A DNA stretch of 64,000 nt from Undaria pinnatifida (GCA_012845835.1 JABAKD010000021.1:4340706-4404705), one strand, 5' to 3'. Counted from the stretch's first letter, positions 28,401-34,130 are shown. Notes: a model not told the origin generated them from the sequence alone. Made by a program: numbers and translations.

Positions 28401-31400
28401 TTTCGAACCGTCGTGATGGGTGTTTTATTACTGTTTTTTTTGTTCGTATCTTGATTGGTGCTTGGGAAATAAAGCATCCATGTCAAATCGGCATGCCCCG
28501 CAGTGCTAAAAGCCATATATTGCTCAATATAGTTCAGAGCTATGTTTAATTCATAGTGTATGGTTCAGCTTGTCACCTGGTGCTCTTAAATCGGGGTGCC
28601 CACACTGTATCCTTGTTGGTTCGTCATATTCTGTGCTTCGTGATTGGTGTGTCTTTTGATTGGTTTGGTCGTTTTTGAAGCATCCTGATTGGTGTTTGCT
28701 TTTTATCGTACCTTGATTGGTGATTGGTGCGTCGTACATGAACCATCCTCGTTAAATCGGCATGCCCCGCAATACTAAAAGCCATATATTGCTCACTTTA
28801 ATTAAGATATACGTCTAAGTAAGGGCGCCTGCTTCGGCTTGTCACGGGATGTGCTCAAATCGGGGTGCCCACTTTACCCCGATTGGTGCGTCGTATTCTG
28901 TGCTTCGTGATTGTGTCTTTCGATGGGTTTGTCGTATTTGAAGCGTCCTGATTGGTTTCCTTTTTTTTTCGTATCTTGATTGGTGCGTCGTACATGAAGC
29001 ATCCTTATTGGTGTGCCGTGCGTGAAGTATCCTGATTGGTGTGTCATATGATGGTGTGTCGTATTTTGAGCATTCTGATTGGTGTGACGTGTTTTAAGTT
29101 TTCCGGTTAGTGCGTGAAATTGTTAGTGCGTCGTATATGAATAATCCTTATTGGCGTGCCATGCGTGGAGTATCCTGATTGGTGCGTCATGATTGGTGTG
29201 TCGTACTTGAAGCATCCTGATTGGTGCGTCATGATTGGTGTGTCGTACTTGAAGCATCCTGATTGGTGTGGCATATATGGAGTTTCCTGGTTGGTGCGTA
29301 ATGGTTACTGTGTCGTGTCTGAAATCATCCGGATTGGGGGGCCACGACCGCCGGAGGTCGCGGGAGCTTGCGCTGCCGTTGCCACGAGAGCACCGTAGTT
29401 TCGGCAGCCGGATAAGTTTGATAAACGACGCTTGCTTGGAGGTGTGGTGAGCTTATGCTTTATTTTTACCCACCCGCCTTGGTTGTTTGAATGTATGCAG
29501 ATGGCGTATTTGAAGTGCCCTGATTTGTGCGCCCTATTTGAAGCGCCCTGATTGGTGTGCCCGTGTTTCTGCTACATTGGGGCGTCGTGGCAGGGGCGTG
29601 TTATGATTGTCGCGTTTTTGGTTGTTGCTGTTGGTTTTGCCGTTGCTGTTCTTCTCGTTTTGCTGTTGGTACTGTTCGTGGTGCTGTTGCTAAATGCTCC
29701 TGTTGTTGCTGTTGGCGACAAACCCCTTCACCTCTGCCCCCAATCGTATCACCCTTCTTCTGTCATTGCTGCTGTTGCTGTCCTTGCGGCAACCCCCCCC
29801 CCCCCCGTAGAAAGTACGCACAAGATGCGAAAGTCCGCCTCACAAGGTATTCTTAGTAGGATGCAGTTCACCCTGTCATGCGACTCGCCGAACACCTCAC
29901 GGCGCTTCGTGCTGTATTCACGCGATGTCTACCTGGTCGGTGAAAGCACGACGTGCTCCGCGTTCCCGGCATTGTCGGAATGCGAGGGTCAATGGTCTTA
30001 GACTACGGCTATGCTTCGAATGAGTACAGCTCTCCCTATCGTTGGATCTGTCTTTTTTTGTTGGTGTTCTTGATGTTGCTGTTTTTGCAGATAACCCCAA
30101 CCGCCCTACCCCATGTCTGAACACGTGTATTGCTGGTGTTGCTGTCTTTCCGGCTAACCCTTACCGCCCTCCCCCATGTCTGAGCACGTGTATTGCTGGT
30201 GTTGCTGTCTTTCCGGTAACCCCCCCCCGCTCCCCTCCCTATCACGGCACGCGTCTGTTGTTGCTGTCGTTGTTGTTGTCTACGGCTGACCCTAGTCCCC
30301 CCCCCTCTCCTCCATCCTTCATTACCCCCACCCCCCCTTTTCCAGGAAATGCGACAGCGTGGGATTACGCCGGACGTGTTCAGCTTCAATGGAGTAATGC
30401 AGGCCAACGTTGGGAACGGCAGCTGGGCGGCTGCGCTTGAGGTGAGGGCTAAGACGTCTCCGACCACGGCAGTGCAGTACCTTTTAGTGCGGGAGTCCGG
30501 CTTAGTGCTGAGAAAATCGCTTGTCGAGACCTTGTCCCATGACACGACGTGAGGATCGACTTGTGTTCGACCGCAATATTGCGGTACGCTTTAGTGCGAG
30601 GCCCCAGTTTAGTGCTGTGATAATCGCGTGTCACGGCCTCGTCGTACAGAGGTGCAGGCCATCGTCGGGGGCGGTAGCTGGGCTGCTGCGCTCGAGGTGA
30701 GGGTCCAATCGTCTTCGACCGCGTTGGCGAAGCCACAGGTCTCTTGATGAAATACAACACTTTATAATTGCAGTGTCTCCCGTAGGTATACTACTGATTG
30801 CGGCTGTCACCTGTTGGGGCCGATAGCAGTTGACATCCACGTGCATCAATCCCTCCATCGGACTGACTCTACTATTAGATAACATGCATTTTACGAAAGA
30901 CTGCTGTAGGGAAGTCGCGGTGCCTTTTTGTGCGGGGGCCAGGGTTAGTGCTGTGAACATACGAAAATCGCCTGGCACAACCTCGTCCTGGTGAAGCATT
31001 AAAATCGTCTCCGACCACGTTAGTGCTGCGCTTTTTAGTGCAGATAGCCGGTTATATGCGGTGACTGTCGCCTTGCACGACCTCGTTTGATGACACGGGG
31101 TTGTAGGCGGACGTCGGGAACCGTAGCTGGGCTGCTGCGCTTAAGGTAAAAGATAAAATTACTCGTTAATTTGACTGCCGGAAATGTGCAGTGTATGATG
31201 CATTCGATCCGGCGTATCATGCAGCTTGCAAAACTGATCTAAATATCGGCCACTCAATCCGGTCGAACTCACATCTCACGTAGTTGAAACAAGTCGGTAT
31301 AACAGCTACTTCGACCTCCTTCTGCTTCGACTGTTGCTGTTACCTTTTCTGCTCCTGCTGCTCCTGCTGCTCCTGCCCCGCTGCTGCTTGGTGCGCGCAG

Positions 31401-33067
31401 ATATTGGAGGAAATCAAGAGGGAGGGGTTGACGCCGGATGTGTCGAGCTTCAACATCGCCGTACACGCTTGTGCAGTAGGGCGCCAATGGCAGGTGAAAT
31501 ACGCAATGCTGCTGTGAACATGCAAATATGCACTGCCTGCCCTCCCATAAAAGAGGAGCCCCACAAGGCACTCAGGTTCACAATTCCTGTAAATCGGATT
31601 TTTTGGAGCGTTTATCCTAACAATGGCGTGGAGCACAGCCTGTCTCAAGCCTAAACTCTAGCTTGCTTGAACGTCGCCTTTTCCCGCATGTACCGTTGGG
31701 CGCCAATAGGTGACAGGATAAAAAGTAATGCCGTGTTCTGATGTCTGCGTGTTGGCTTCTCATGAAAAGCGCTCTTTCTGCCCACGGGCGTCCTCGTCGA
31801 ACCCAGGGTCCGTCCTGGTGCTTCATCCTAGGGAGATACCTGGTACCAGGTACCTTTTCTGTGGTCAAGACTGTGAGACAATTGAGAAAGCCGTAAAAAC
31901 TCCCGTCGCAAATTCATCGCTCAACTGTTCGAACTCACAGCTGACGCCTTATAAAATGCCTTAACAAACATTTATCGAGGAAAAAAAAAAAAAAATCCAA
32001 CTTGCCTGGTTAATTAACACATGACGGCATCGGCGGTTGTGTGGCTGCAGGCAGCGATGGACGTGCTTGAAGAGATGAGGGAGGCTGGCTTGGCCATGGA
32101 CGCCTTCACCTATGCCCACGCTATCGAAGCCTGCTGCACCTCCGGCAATCGGGTAAATGCACGGAGCCTTTCTCTTTTCTTTTTCTAGACGTTGACCATT
32201 TTTCATAGTCGTTGGCACTTCTTCTAATCGTTGACGAGGGTTTTTTAACCGTTGGTCTCTTTGCTAGCCGTTAACGGTTTTATCGTCCGTCACCTACGCT
32301 CACGCCATCGAGGCCGGCTGCACCTCCGGCAACTGGGTGAACAGCCTGCAAAGATGAGTATCGATCCTTAAATTGATCGAATTCAGAGTGGGCATACTTG
32401 AAACATTAGAAAAAACAATCTAGCCGTTGGCTCTTTAATTCAGCCGTTGGTCTTGTGGTTGTCTATTGATCCTTTTTGTGAAGCCGTTGGCGTTTTAGCT
32501 AGCCGTTAATGTTTCTTTCAGCCTGTACCTACACTCATGCCATCGAAGCCTGCTGCACCTCCGGCAACCGGGTCCAAATATATAGCCGTTGAAGCTTTTT
32601 TCGGCGGTAGGCCCTATTTTCTAACTGTTGGCTTTTTAGCTACTAGTACTCGTAGACCGTTGGCCTTTTTACCAACAATAGCCGTAGTTCCTTTTACTGG
32701 CCTTTGACCCTTTTGCTAGCCGTCGCTCGTTTTCAAATGCCCCCCTCCAGCGGTGCTCCGTCTCGAAAGGGATGCGTGGTCAATGGTCAAATGACTAAGG
32801 CAAACAACAAATGAGTACGCCCCCCCCTCCCCCCCTCCCTCCCTCCCTCCCTCCCTCTGTTGTTTTACCGCCGTTTTACCTTTGCTGTGGTCGTTCTCCC
32901 TTCCCTCCCTTGATCAGGTGACTGCGGTAGCGCTAGTGACGGAGCTTAGGGATAAGGGGTTGCCACTGAGGAAAGCTACGTACACCGCGGTAACGGACGC
33001 CTTTGGGCCGGATGCATTAGCATTGGTCGGACGCTCGCCCCCCCCACCCGAGTCCTTCTTCTACTAA
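6624..33067 (+). CDS. PPR protein gene, 17 exons, 1163 residues
   Basis: Pentatricopeptide repeat protein, expected to bind single-stranded RNA in a plastid or mitochondrion and act in processing, stability or translation. Exons: 6624-7435, 9132-9264, 10433-10591, 14091-14216, 15280-15392, 17285-17414, 17716-18642, 19541-19617, 20903-21035, 22169-22276, 25024-25137, 25585-25721, 27704-27785, 30346-30441, 31401-31493, 32051-32152, 32918-33067. All junctions are GT-AG and phases match; the sum is 3492 bases. Residues 1-270 are low complexity (Ala/Thr/Ser/Gln) with a basic helix near the end. About 17 PPR motifs fill residues ~272-1150, with cores such as TYNSAISAC and helix-B ends such as ALGLLE. 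A Ser/Gly-rich insert of ~240 residues (about 531-772) lies between two motifs. No SMR, E or DYW domain is seen, so this is P-class. The start is the first ATG after an in-frame stop at 6552. No clear targeting peptide is visible. Exon borders are by eye, and the first exon is the least certain. Confidence 0.9.
7725..8566. mobile_element. Inverted-repeat element in PPR intron 1
   Basis: The ends at 7725-7766 and 8526-8566 are inverted copies of about 42 bases with few mismatches (both read GGCCATTTCTTA inward). Inside the left end there is a cluster of the palindromic word CAGTCGAAAAAG / CTTTTTCGACTG (at least eight times between 7750 and 7945), then a CACCCACACA microsatellite at 8000-8050. 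Outside the element, two similar ~45-base stretches (7684-7727 and 8608-8654, both with TTATCACACACATAAG) are in direct orientation. It has no coding capacity and is probably a non-autonomous DNA element. Confidence 0.6.
9132..9264 (+). CDS. PPR gene exon 2
   Basis: Begins with one base that completes an Arg codon left open by exon 1 (phase 2), then WRDVLPALEEMRAQG and a full PPR helix pair ending in LKLLE. Acceptor GAACAG, donor GAG/GTGGGG. The second half of this exon is repeated twice, decayed, in the following intron. Confidence 0.85.
9391..9650 (+). pseudogene. Two decayed copies of the 3' edge of exon 2
   Basis: 9391-9460 and 9561-9650 resemble the end of exon 2 (bases ~9190-9270): CGGTGGCCAT, CTGGGAGA, ACCGGCAGA, ACGCGGGC, GAAGCTG or GAGCTGCTGGAGGT. 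They carry substitutions and frame breaks and lie inside intron 2, separated by TTGTTGTT-type sequence that is itself repeated. They are read as tandem duplications across the exon-intron border. Confidence 0.75.
9885..10375 (+). pseudogene. Four decayed copies of the 5' edge of exon 3
   Basis: Exon-like starts at 9934, 10056, 10181 and 10303 all carry (C)AGAGCATGCGCGG-type sequence, and variants of GGCATCACCCCGAA and TTCTTACACAGCAGCTGCT follow. Each is preceded by a copy of the intron 3' end (CCGTATCTCTACAACTAACC) and followed by a C run. The fifth and intact copy is the real exon 3. The unit is about 110-125 bases. The first copy keeps the reading frame for about 20 codons. Confidence 0.82.
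10433..10591 (+). CDS. PPR gene exon 3
   Basis: 53 codons, phase 0 at both ends. It holds a complete PPR (core EFSYTAAANGCAKTG) and the first helix of the next (EFTFTAA). The acceptor is CCTTCAG and the donor GCG/GTAAGG. Four decayed copies of its 5' edge lie just upstream, so the correct acceptor was chosen by frame continuity into the rest of the exon. Confidence 0.88.
10700..10975 (-). mobile_element. tRNA-derived SINE, copy 1
   Basis: About 276 bases, reading on the minus strand from 10975. The head has tRNA promoter-like boxes: GGTGGCGTATGACG (A-like) and GAGTTCGAATCCC (B box). The body and tail (CTTGTGCACAA, CACTCGATGAAAAATCGACG, GTCCAGAAGCTGGAAAG) match a second copy in opposite orientation at 43495-43777 almost end to end. 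Confidence 0.8.
10990..12660. other. Intron 3, no recognised gene
   Basis: Open frames of up to 157 codons on the minus strand show no domain that I recognise and lie inside the PPR intron. At 12455-12545 there are two facing ends of the CTACGATAGAGG element family. A short local duplication (GCGCTGAAGAGTACT type) lies at 11650-11705. Confidence 0.5.
12672..13523. mobile_element. Fold-back element, ~300-base arms, in PPR intron 3
   Basis: Left arm 12672-12980 and right arm 13210-13523 are long inverted copies. Both ends read GAGCTG...GGCAGGATTTC...ACTAATCGGTAGGTGC inward and continue through AGTCGGCTGGCGAAGCCAGC-like palindromes and GGAAACCAAC. The ~230-base centre is unrelated and has no ORF of note. 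It would form a very stable hairpin in the intron RNA. A related partial copy lies at 14247-14700. Confidence 0.75.
14091..14216 (+). CDS. PPR gene exon 4
   Basis: 42 codons, phase 0 both sides. It completes the helix pair begun in exon 3 (VTACGRGGN...MTLLDTMRDAG) and opens the next motif (CYTYNSAIHACAR). Acceptor GGTTGCAG, donor AAG/GTACCG. Confidence 0.88.
14247..14700. mobile_element. Partial copy of the fold-back element
   Basis: 14415-14700 follows the right arm of the 12.7-kb element: TTAGTCGTTTC, GGTTTCCATACA, GCTGGCTTCGCCA, GGGAAATCCTGCCGGC, ending CAGCTCC. It is interrupted at 14349-14410 by the dispersed TGCAAAGATGAGTATCGAC repeat. Confidence 0.6.
14349..14410 (+). repeat. TGCAAA-GATGAG dispersed repeat, copy in intron 4
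   Basis: CGCAGCTTGCAAAAATGGG, then TATCGACC, ATCGAACTCAC and TGACGTATTTATA. It is one of about 18 copies or fragments of an ~60-90-base sequence in the window. Confidence 0.7.
15280..15392 (+). CDS. PPR gene exon 5
   Basis: Starts GKWQNALELVDRMKAEG directly after GAGAAG, joining exon 4 in phase 0 to give the continuous motif ACARKGKW. It ends in phase 2 inside a codon (AAC TG/GTGAGA). The acceptor is short of pyrimidines, so the 5' border is slightly less sure than the others. Confidence 0.78.
15415..15504 (+). mobile_element. TTAA-flanked MITE copy 1
   Basis: About 90 bases with ends (A/T)TAACCCCTTTAGAG and TGTAAAGGCGTTAA, internal CTATACTAAATTCAAGTAA. It has the same body as the copies at 35815, 37497, 44973 and 58239. 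It lies in PPR intron 5. Confidence 0.75.
15655..15935. mobile_element. CCGTGGGAT-end MITE copy in intron 5
   Basis: Ends ACGGTAAGGATTGCA and CTGCCGTGGGATTACTC are inverted. Internal blocks GGGCCAAACG, GATTGAGCTCCT, GGGTTGCGCGAACGAA and GATATTGAGCTCC are shared with copies at 25730, 36340 and 60850. Confidence 0.65.
16971..17128. repeat. GGTTC pentanucleotide microsatellite
   Basis: About 30 nearly perfect GGTTC units in PPR intron 5, with few interruptions (GGTTT at the edges). Reading it in any frame gives FGSVR or RTEPN runs, which are not genes. Confidence 0.97.
17285..17414 (+). CDS. PPR gene exon 6
   Basis: The first base completes a Cys codon from exon 5, then AAALKILEEVRELGF and the next PPR core (ILYNTVMEACG) ending SLLE at donor GAG/GTAAGG. 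Acceptor TTCGGTAG. Confidence 0.84.
17716..18642 (+). CDS. PPR gene exon 7 with Ser/Gly-rich insert
   Basis: 309 codons, far longer than the other exons. It starts TMRKEGVEPSPKTY and finishes a PPR at about residue 530. It then runs through ~240 residues of Ser/Gly/Ala/Arg-rich low-complexity sequence (tracts such as GSGSGSSSSSSGGSG) and resumes with a PPR core (RRAAYNAAINVCGRAG) ending LGLLE at GAG/GTAAGA. The insert sits in the loop between two motifs and keeps frame throughout. Confidence 0.85.
18735..19066 (+). pseudogene. Three decayed copies of the 3' edge of exon 7
   Basis: 18735-18800, 18866-18917 and 19021-19066 each resemble the end of exon 7 plus donor (GGGATCGCGCCCTGGGCTTGCTAGAGGT). 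The first still shows the preceding TACGGCGCTGCCATCA. Copies 2 and 3 are more eroded. Intervening intron sequence (TTTGTGTTTTT, CGTATTCCGT) is also repeated. Confidence 0.78.
19541..19617 (+). CDS. PPR gene exon 8
   Basis: Short exon (77 bases) coding EMPAYGITPDVVTYNSAISACGYRA and the first two bases of an Arg codon. Acceptor CCGAGCAG, donor GCGAG/GTAATG. It carries the most canonical PPR core in the gene. Confidence 0.88.
19755..20172. repeat. GATGATGTTAT minisatellite
   Basis: Degenerate tandem array of units such as TGATGATGTTA and TGATGATGGTGTTA across about 415 bases of PPR intron 8. Confidence 0.95.
20903..21035 (+). CDS. PPR gene exon 9
   Basis: The first base completes the Arg codon of exon 8, then WEKATSLLAAIWLAG, core CYSYSSAIHACAGAG and WEEAMSLLR at donor CGG/GTGTGT. 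The acceptor TCTGTTAG follows a long C-rich pyrimidine tract. Confidence 0.87.
21165..21512. repeat. Minisatellite with GGAATGTTCCTGAGAA unit
   Basis: Six to seven units of about 50-62 bases in PPR intron 9, each with (GGA)ATGTTCCTGAGAA, then AGCCCA-like and CAGCGGGTGAAA-like blocks. One unit carries TACCAGGTA at 21398. Confidence 0.9.
21860..22013 (+). pseudogene. Decayed copy of the 5' edge of exon 10
   Basis: GAAATGGAGTCGGTGGGC at 21953 matches the exon start, and TACGGGGCGGCGATGTCCG follows; then similarity stops. The preceding intron (TTCCCTGAAATGCCTGAACG, CAATCTCGCCG) is duplicated as well, before the real exon at 22080-22168. The reading frame is intact over the copied part. Confidence 0.82.
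22169..22276 (+). CDS. PPR gene exon 10
   Basis: 36 codons, phase 0. EMESVGLGPSVVAYGAAMSA, then WELALKLLDE at donor GAG/GTGAGG. A decayed copy of the acceptor and first ~60 bases lies 216 bases upstream; only this copy runs through to the donor. Confidence 0.88.
22683..22855 (+). repeat. CCGGCGGATGG repeat, truncated copy
   Basis: TCCTCCGGCGGATGG, GCTCACC, TTCCACGTATTTTCATACAC, AATCCAGCG and CGATAGCGCGGGCTG recur in the same order at 55792-56030 (+) and reversed at 3295-3530 (-). It is an unclassified dispersed repeat, with a fragment near 44650. Confidence 0.7.
22888..22990 (-). mobile_element. CTACGATAGAGG MITE, end fragment with TACCTGGTA
   Basis: GGTAGAGGTACCTGGTAGCAC, then TTTTCGACCG and CCCTTAACCCGAAATCGTCGG, is the reverse of the right end of the elements at 23480 and 2690. 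Against those copies it has seven additional bases that create TACCTGGTA at 22916. Confidence 0.65.
22916..22924. repeat. TACCTGGTA site in a MITE end
   Basis: AGAGGTACCTGGTAGCACTT here; related ends, reversed, read AGAGGTAGCACTT (3195-3207) and AGAGGTAGCTCTT (23717-23729). Confidence 0.83.
23076..23348 (+). mobile_element. CTACGATAGAGG-end MITE, copy A
   Basis: About 270 bases between CGACGCGTGCCACGATAAGA and its inverted partner CTCAATTGTAGCGCGCGTC. Internal landmarks are GGGAGCTCAAGACCTCTC, CTGATTTGGAGAAAA, GACGATTTTGGATTAAGGAG and GCCCCGTC. There is no ORF; it is a non-autonomous DNA element. Confidence 0.75.
23480..23751 (+). mobile_element. CTACGATAGAGG-end MITE, copy B
   Basis: GACGCCTGCTACGAGATAGAG at the left and GCTACCTCTATCGTAGCGCG at the right are inverted ends. 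The body matches copy A (GGGAGCTCAAGACATGTCTC, GACGATTTTGTGTTAAGGAG). Copies A and B lie 130 bases apart in the same orientation. Confidence 0.78.
24065..24630. mobile_element. Split CCGTGGGAT-end MITE with nested repeat
   Basis: 24065-24190 (AGTCATCCCACGTCAGCGG, GAGCTCGATATCTCACG, GCATTCGCTCGC) and 24550-24630 (TTGAGGAGCTCAG, CCCTACCGTGGGATGACTC) are the two halves of the CCGTGGGAT-end element. Between them is A/T-rich sequence containing a TGCAAAGATGAGTATCGACC repeat at 24441-24500. Confidence 0.55.
25024..25137 (+). CDS. PPR gene exon 11
   Basis: 38 codons, phase 0. VIGQPKSSKVRPNAVLYG, core AAIRACSGAGKW, end GVELLE at GAG/GTGAGG. Acceptor GTTCCAG. The loop before the motif is about four residues longer than usual. 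Confidence 0.86.
25371..25535 (+). pseudogene. Two decayed copies of the 5' edge of exon 12
   Basis: CGCGCAGAAAATACGCTCGG at 25373 is followed by GTTAAACCGCCTCTTGTTGC with one base lost against the exon, so the frame breaks. A second, shorter copy (GCGCCCAGAAAATGCAGTCGG) is at 25502. C tracts of 14-20 bases end both copies. Confidence 0.8.
25585..25721 (+). CDS. PPR gene exon 12
   Basis: KMHSTSGVKPSLVCFNGALHG, helix B EAKRARGLLEAMQ, ending in phase 2 inside an Arg codon (ACTCG/GTGTGT). Two decayed copies of its 5' edge lie upstream, separated by long C tracts. Confidence 0.84.
25730..26000. mobile_element. CCGTGGGAT-end MITE copy in intron 12
   Basis: From TCATGCCCCGGTAGGAGTTG to CACCCCTAGCGTGGGATGGC (inverted ends). 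The inner blocks GGGCCAAACG, GATCGAGCTCCTCC, GTCGGGCTGCGTGAGCGAAC and GAGATATTGAGCTTC equal those at 15655. Confidence 0.72.
26180..27580. repeat. TATCGC/TATCGG hexanucleotide satellite
   Basis: Two blocks (26180-26440 and 26650-27580) of degenerate six-base units TATCGC, TATCGG, TACCGC in PPR intron 12, with superposed higher-order repeats (for example GCTATCGACATTGCGCTA recurs). The gap holds a TGCAAAGACGAGTATTGACC repeat at 26578-26650. The RYRYRYH reading is an artefact of the array. Confidence 0.95.
27704..27785 (+). CDS. PPR gene exon 13
   Basis: The first base completes the Arg codon from exon 12, then PDSYSYNSAIAACGPGG and ARALLE at donor GAG/GTGATA. Acceptor TTTTTTCAG. It follows the long TATCGC-type satellite intron. 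Confidence 0.86.
27929..28985. repeat. Tandem satellite, four ~270-base units
   Basis: Units start at 27929, 28215, 28484 and 28753 with (T)AAATCGGCATG(T/C)CCCGC, then CCATATATT(G/T)CTCA, GGCTTGTCAC and CCTGATTGG blocks. Spacing is 286, 269 and 269 bases. It lies in PPR intron 13. Confidence 0.9.
28975..29335. repeat. Short CCTGATTGGTGTGTCGTA tandem repeat
   Basis: About ten units of 25-45 bases with CCTGATTGG(T)G and (T)GTCGTA(C/T)TTGAAGCAT continue from the larger satellite, which contains the same words; two more occur at 29510-29560. Confidence 0.88.
29868..30010 (+). repeat. Repeat A, 3' fragment
   Basis: CATGCGACTCGCCGAACACC, CACGGCGCTTCG, TACCTGGTCGGTGAAA, CGTGCTCCG, CGAGGGTCAATGGTC matches 58830-58960 and, reversed, 410-540. 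It ends in PPR intron 13. Confidence 0.7.
30346..30441 (+). CDS. PPR gene exon 14
   Basis: 32 codons, phase 0. EMRQRGITPDVFSFNGVMQA and SWAAALE at donor GAG/GTGAGG. Acceptor CTTTTCCAG. Two decayed copies of its 3' edge with donor follow within the intron. Confidence 0.87.
30645..31165 (+). pseudogene. Two decayed copies of the 3' edge of exon 14
   Basis: 30649-30725 carries TGCAGGCCATCGTCGGGG, GGGCTGCTGCGCTCGAGGTG and the following CGTCTTCGACCGCG-like sequence; 31101-31165 carries GTCGGGAACCGTAGCTGGGC and CGCTTAAGGTAAAAGA. Both keep the donor site but have lost an acceptor. Between them lie TTTAGTGC(G/T) motifs of another repeat. Confidence 0.8.
31401..31493 (+). CDS. PPR gene exon 15
   Basis: 31 codons, phase 0. 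ILEEIKREGLTPDVSSFNIA, core AVHACAVGRQWQ at donor CAG/GTGAAA. The acceptor GCGCGCAG follows a CTGCTCCTG pyrimidine tract. Confidence 0.86.
32051..32152 (+). CDS. PPR gene exon 16
   Basis: 34 codons, phase 0. AAMDVLEEMREAGLAMDAF, core TYAHAIEACCTSGNR at donor CGG/GTAAAT. Acceptor GGCTGCAG. Two decayed copies of the 3' edge lie in the next intron. Confidence 0.86.
32288..32582 (+). pseudogene. Two decayed copies of the 3' edge of exon 16
   Basis: 32288-32340 (CACCTACGCTCACGCCATCG, TGCACCTCCGGCAACTGGGT) and 32524-32580 (TACACTCATGCCATCGAAGC, CTGCACCTCCGGCAACCGGG) repeat the end of exon 16. The surrounding intron is built of AGCCGTTGGC-type short repeats (32185-32720). Confidence 0.82.
32762..32822 (+). 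mobile_element. LINE 3' end fragment
   Basis: TCGAAAGGGATGCGTGGTCA, ATGGTCAAATGACTAAGGC, CAAATGAGTACGCCCCCC matches the reverse of the LINE terminus at 1000-1060, including a C tract after the end. Other copies: 34165-34225 (-) and 58985-59050 (+). Confidence 0.7.
32918..33067 (+). CDS. PPR gene exon 17 with stop
   Basis: VTAVALVTELRDKGLPLRKA, a degenerate last PPR (TYTAVTDAFG) and a short Pro-rich tail ending ESFFY before TAA at 33065. Acceptor TTGATCAG. The tail and early 3' region are repeated twice downstream in decayed form. Confidence 0.82.
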   Translation: MTAVALVTELRDKGLPLRKATYTAVTDAFGPDALALVGRSPPPPESFFY

Positions 33068-33119
33068 GAATAGGGTTTCGCGGAGTCTTTCAAAACATAT
33101 CTGACAGATAGATCACGAC

Positions 33120-33320
33120 ACATTTGTGTGGCCTTGGCCGCATGCTCGCCCCCGCCGCCGGGGTCCTTCTACTACGCACAATCTTTGCGCGGAGTCTTTT
33201 CCACATGTCGAACAGATATTTGTGCAGCATTGATGGAGCTTTTCGCCCCCCCCCCCTCCCCCTAGTCTTTCCTATACTCTGAGCATGGACTAGCGCGGAG
33301 TCTTTCCTATACTGATTGGG
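33120..33320 (+). pseudogene. Two decayed copies of the end of exon 17
   Basis: 33125-33215 and 33228-33315 repeat the last coding bases and early 3' flank: TGCTCGCCCCCGCC, GTCCTTCTACTACGC, GCGCGGAGTCTTT. The original (33005-33095) has CGCTCGCCCCCCCC, GTCCTTCTTCTACTAAG, TCGCGGAGTCTTT. More GCGGAGT(C/T)TTT units continue to about 34130. Confidence 0.75.
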
Positions 33321-34130
33321 GTAGTGAGCGACAGCCTTGATACACGGAGCTGTTAGCATACTCTTTCCGGTGCTGATGAGAGGTCAAAGCGGAGTTTTTG
33401 CTGTGCTGGTTGGAGTTTTAGCCGAAGTTCTTGCTGTTGTGGGTGATTTTTTCAGCGGAGTCCTTTCTCTGCTGCTAAAAGTGTTTGCGTGGCGTGGATT
33501 TCCTGGACCGAGGGAAGTTGTAAGCTCAAGACCGTTGCGTTTTCTTCTGCAGAATATTTGTTAGTGCTGTCGGGATATTTCCTGTGTATTGGGCGCAGTT
33601 TTGCGTGCCTAAGCGGAAGTGTATGCCCAATCCTTCGCAACATAACAATAGCGACCGAATGGGATCTAGACGATCTAGATCGTGATCTGTTCGATGTTGG
33701 AATTTTTGTTGTTTTTGTCGGATCTGTTATCGGGATGTTTCGGACCAGGTATGGTATTTCCCAAGGACCAAGGCTACGGTTGGAGGGGTACCCTCTTTTT
33801 GCCCTGCAGGGTTTAGGCCCACTCGCCCCAGTGACCCTGCACCTCCAATGCGAAACAATCTTTGGGCGATTTGTTTTGGGCCCAGCGTAGCCAATCCATT
33901 CCAGTGCACGGTGTCACATCGCTAACGCAATTACACGAAACGGCAAGACCGCAAAGGAGCAGGGCGGTCACTCGCGCGATTGAGCCCGACCCATTGAAAA
34001 AGCGGCCCCAACAGTGACCCTGCCGTTGGCTTGGTGTGAGCGCGGTGTTTTAGCGGAGTCTTTCATGTGCCGATCGGAGTCGTATGCGGAGTGTTCGCAT
34101 CATGCTGGGCGGATTTTGCAAAGAGAGCGA
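33320..34130. other. 3' flank of PPR gene, repeat mosaic
   Basis: GCGGAGT(C/T)TTT units from exon 17 continue. 33755-34020 belongs to the repeat family with GAGTGACC and GCTACG(G/C) words also seen at 2905-3180, 3545-3745 and 20325-20400. No gene is recognised. Confidence 0.5.

Noticed and set aside
27929-28985. CRISPR-like spaced repeats
   Set aside because: Whole ~270-base units are repeated, including the parts between conserved words; eukaryotic setting; no cas genes.
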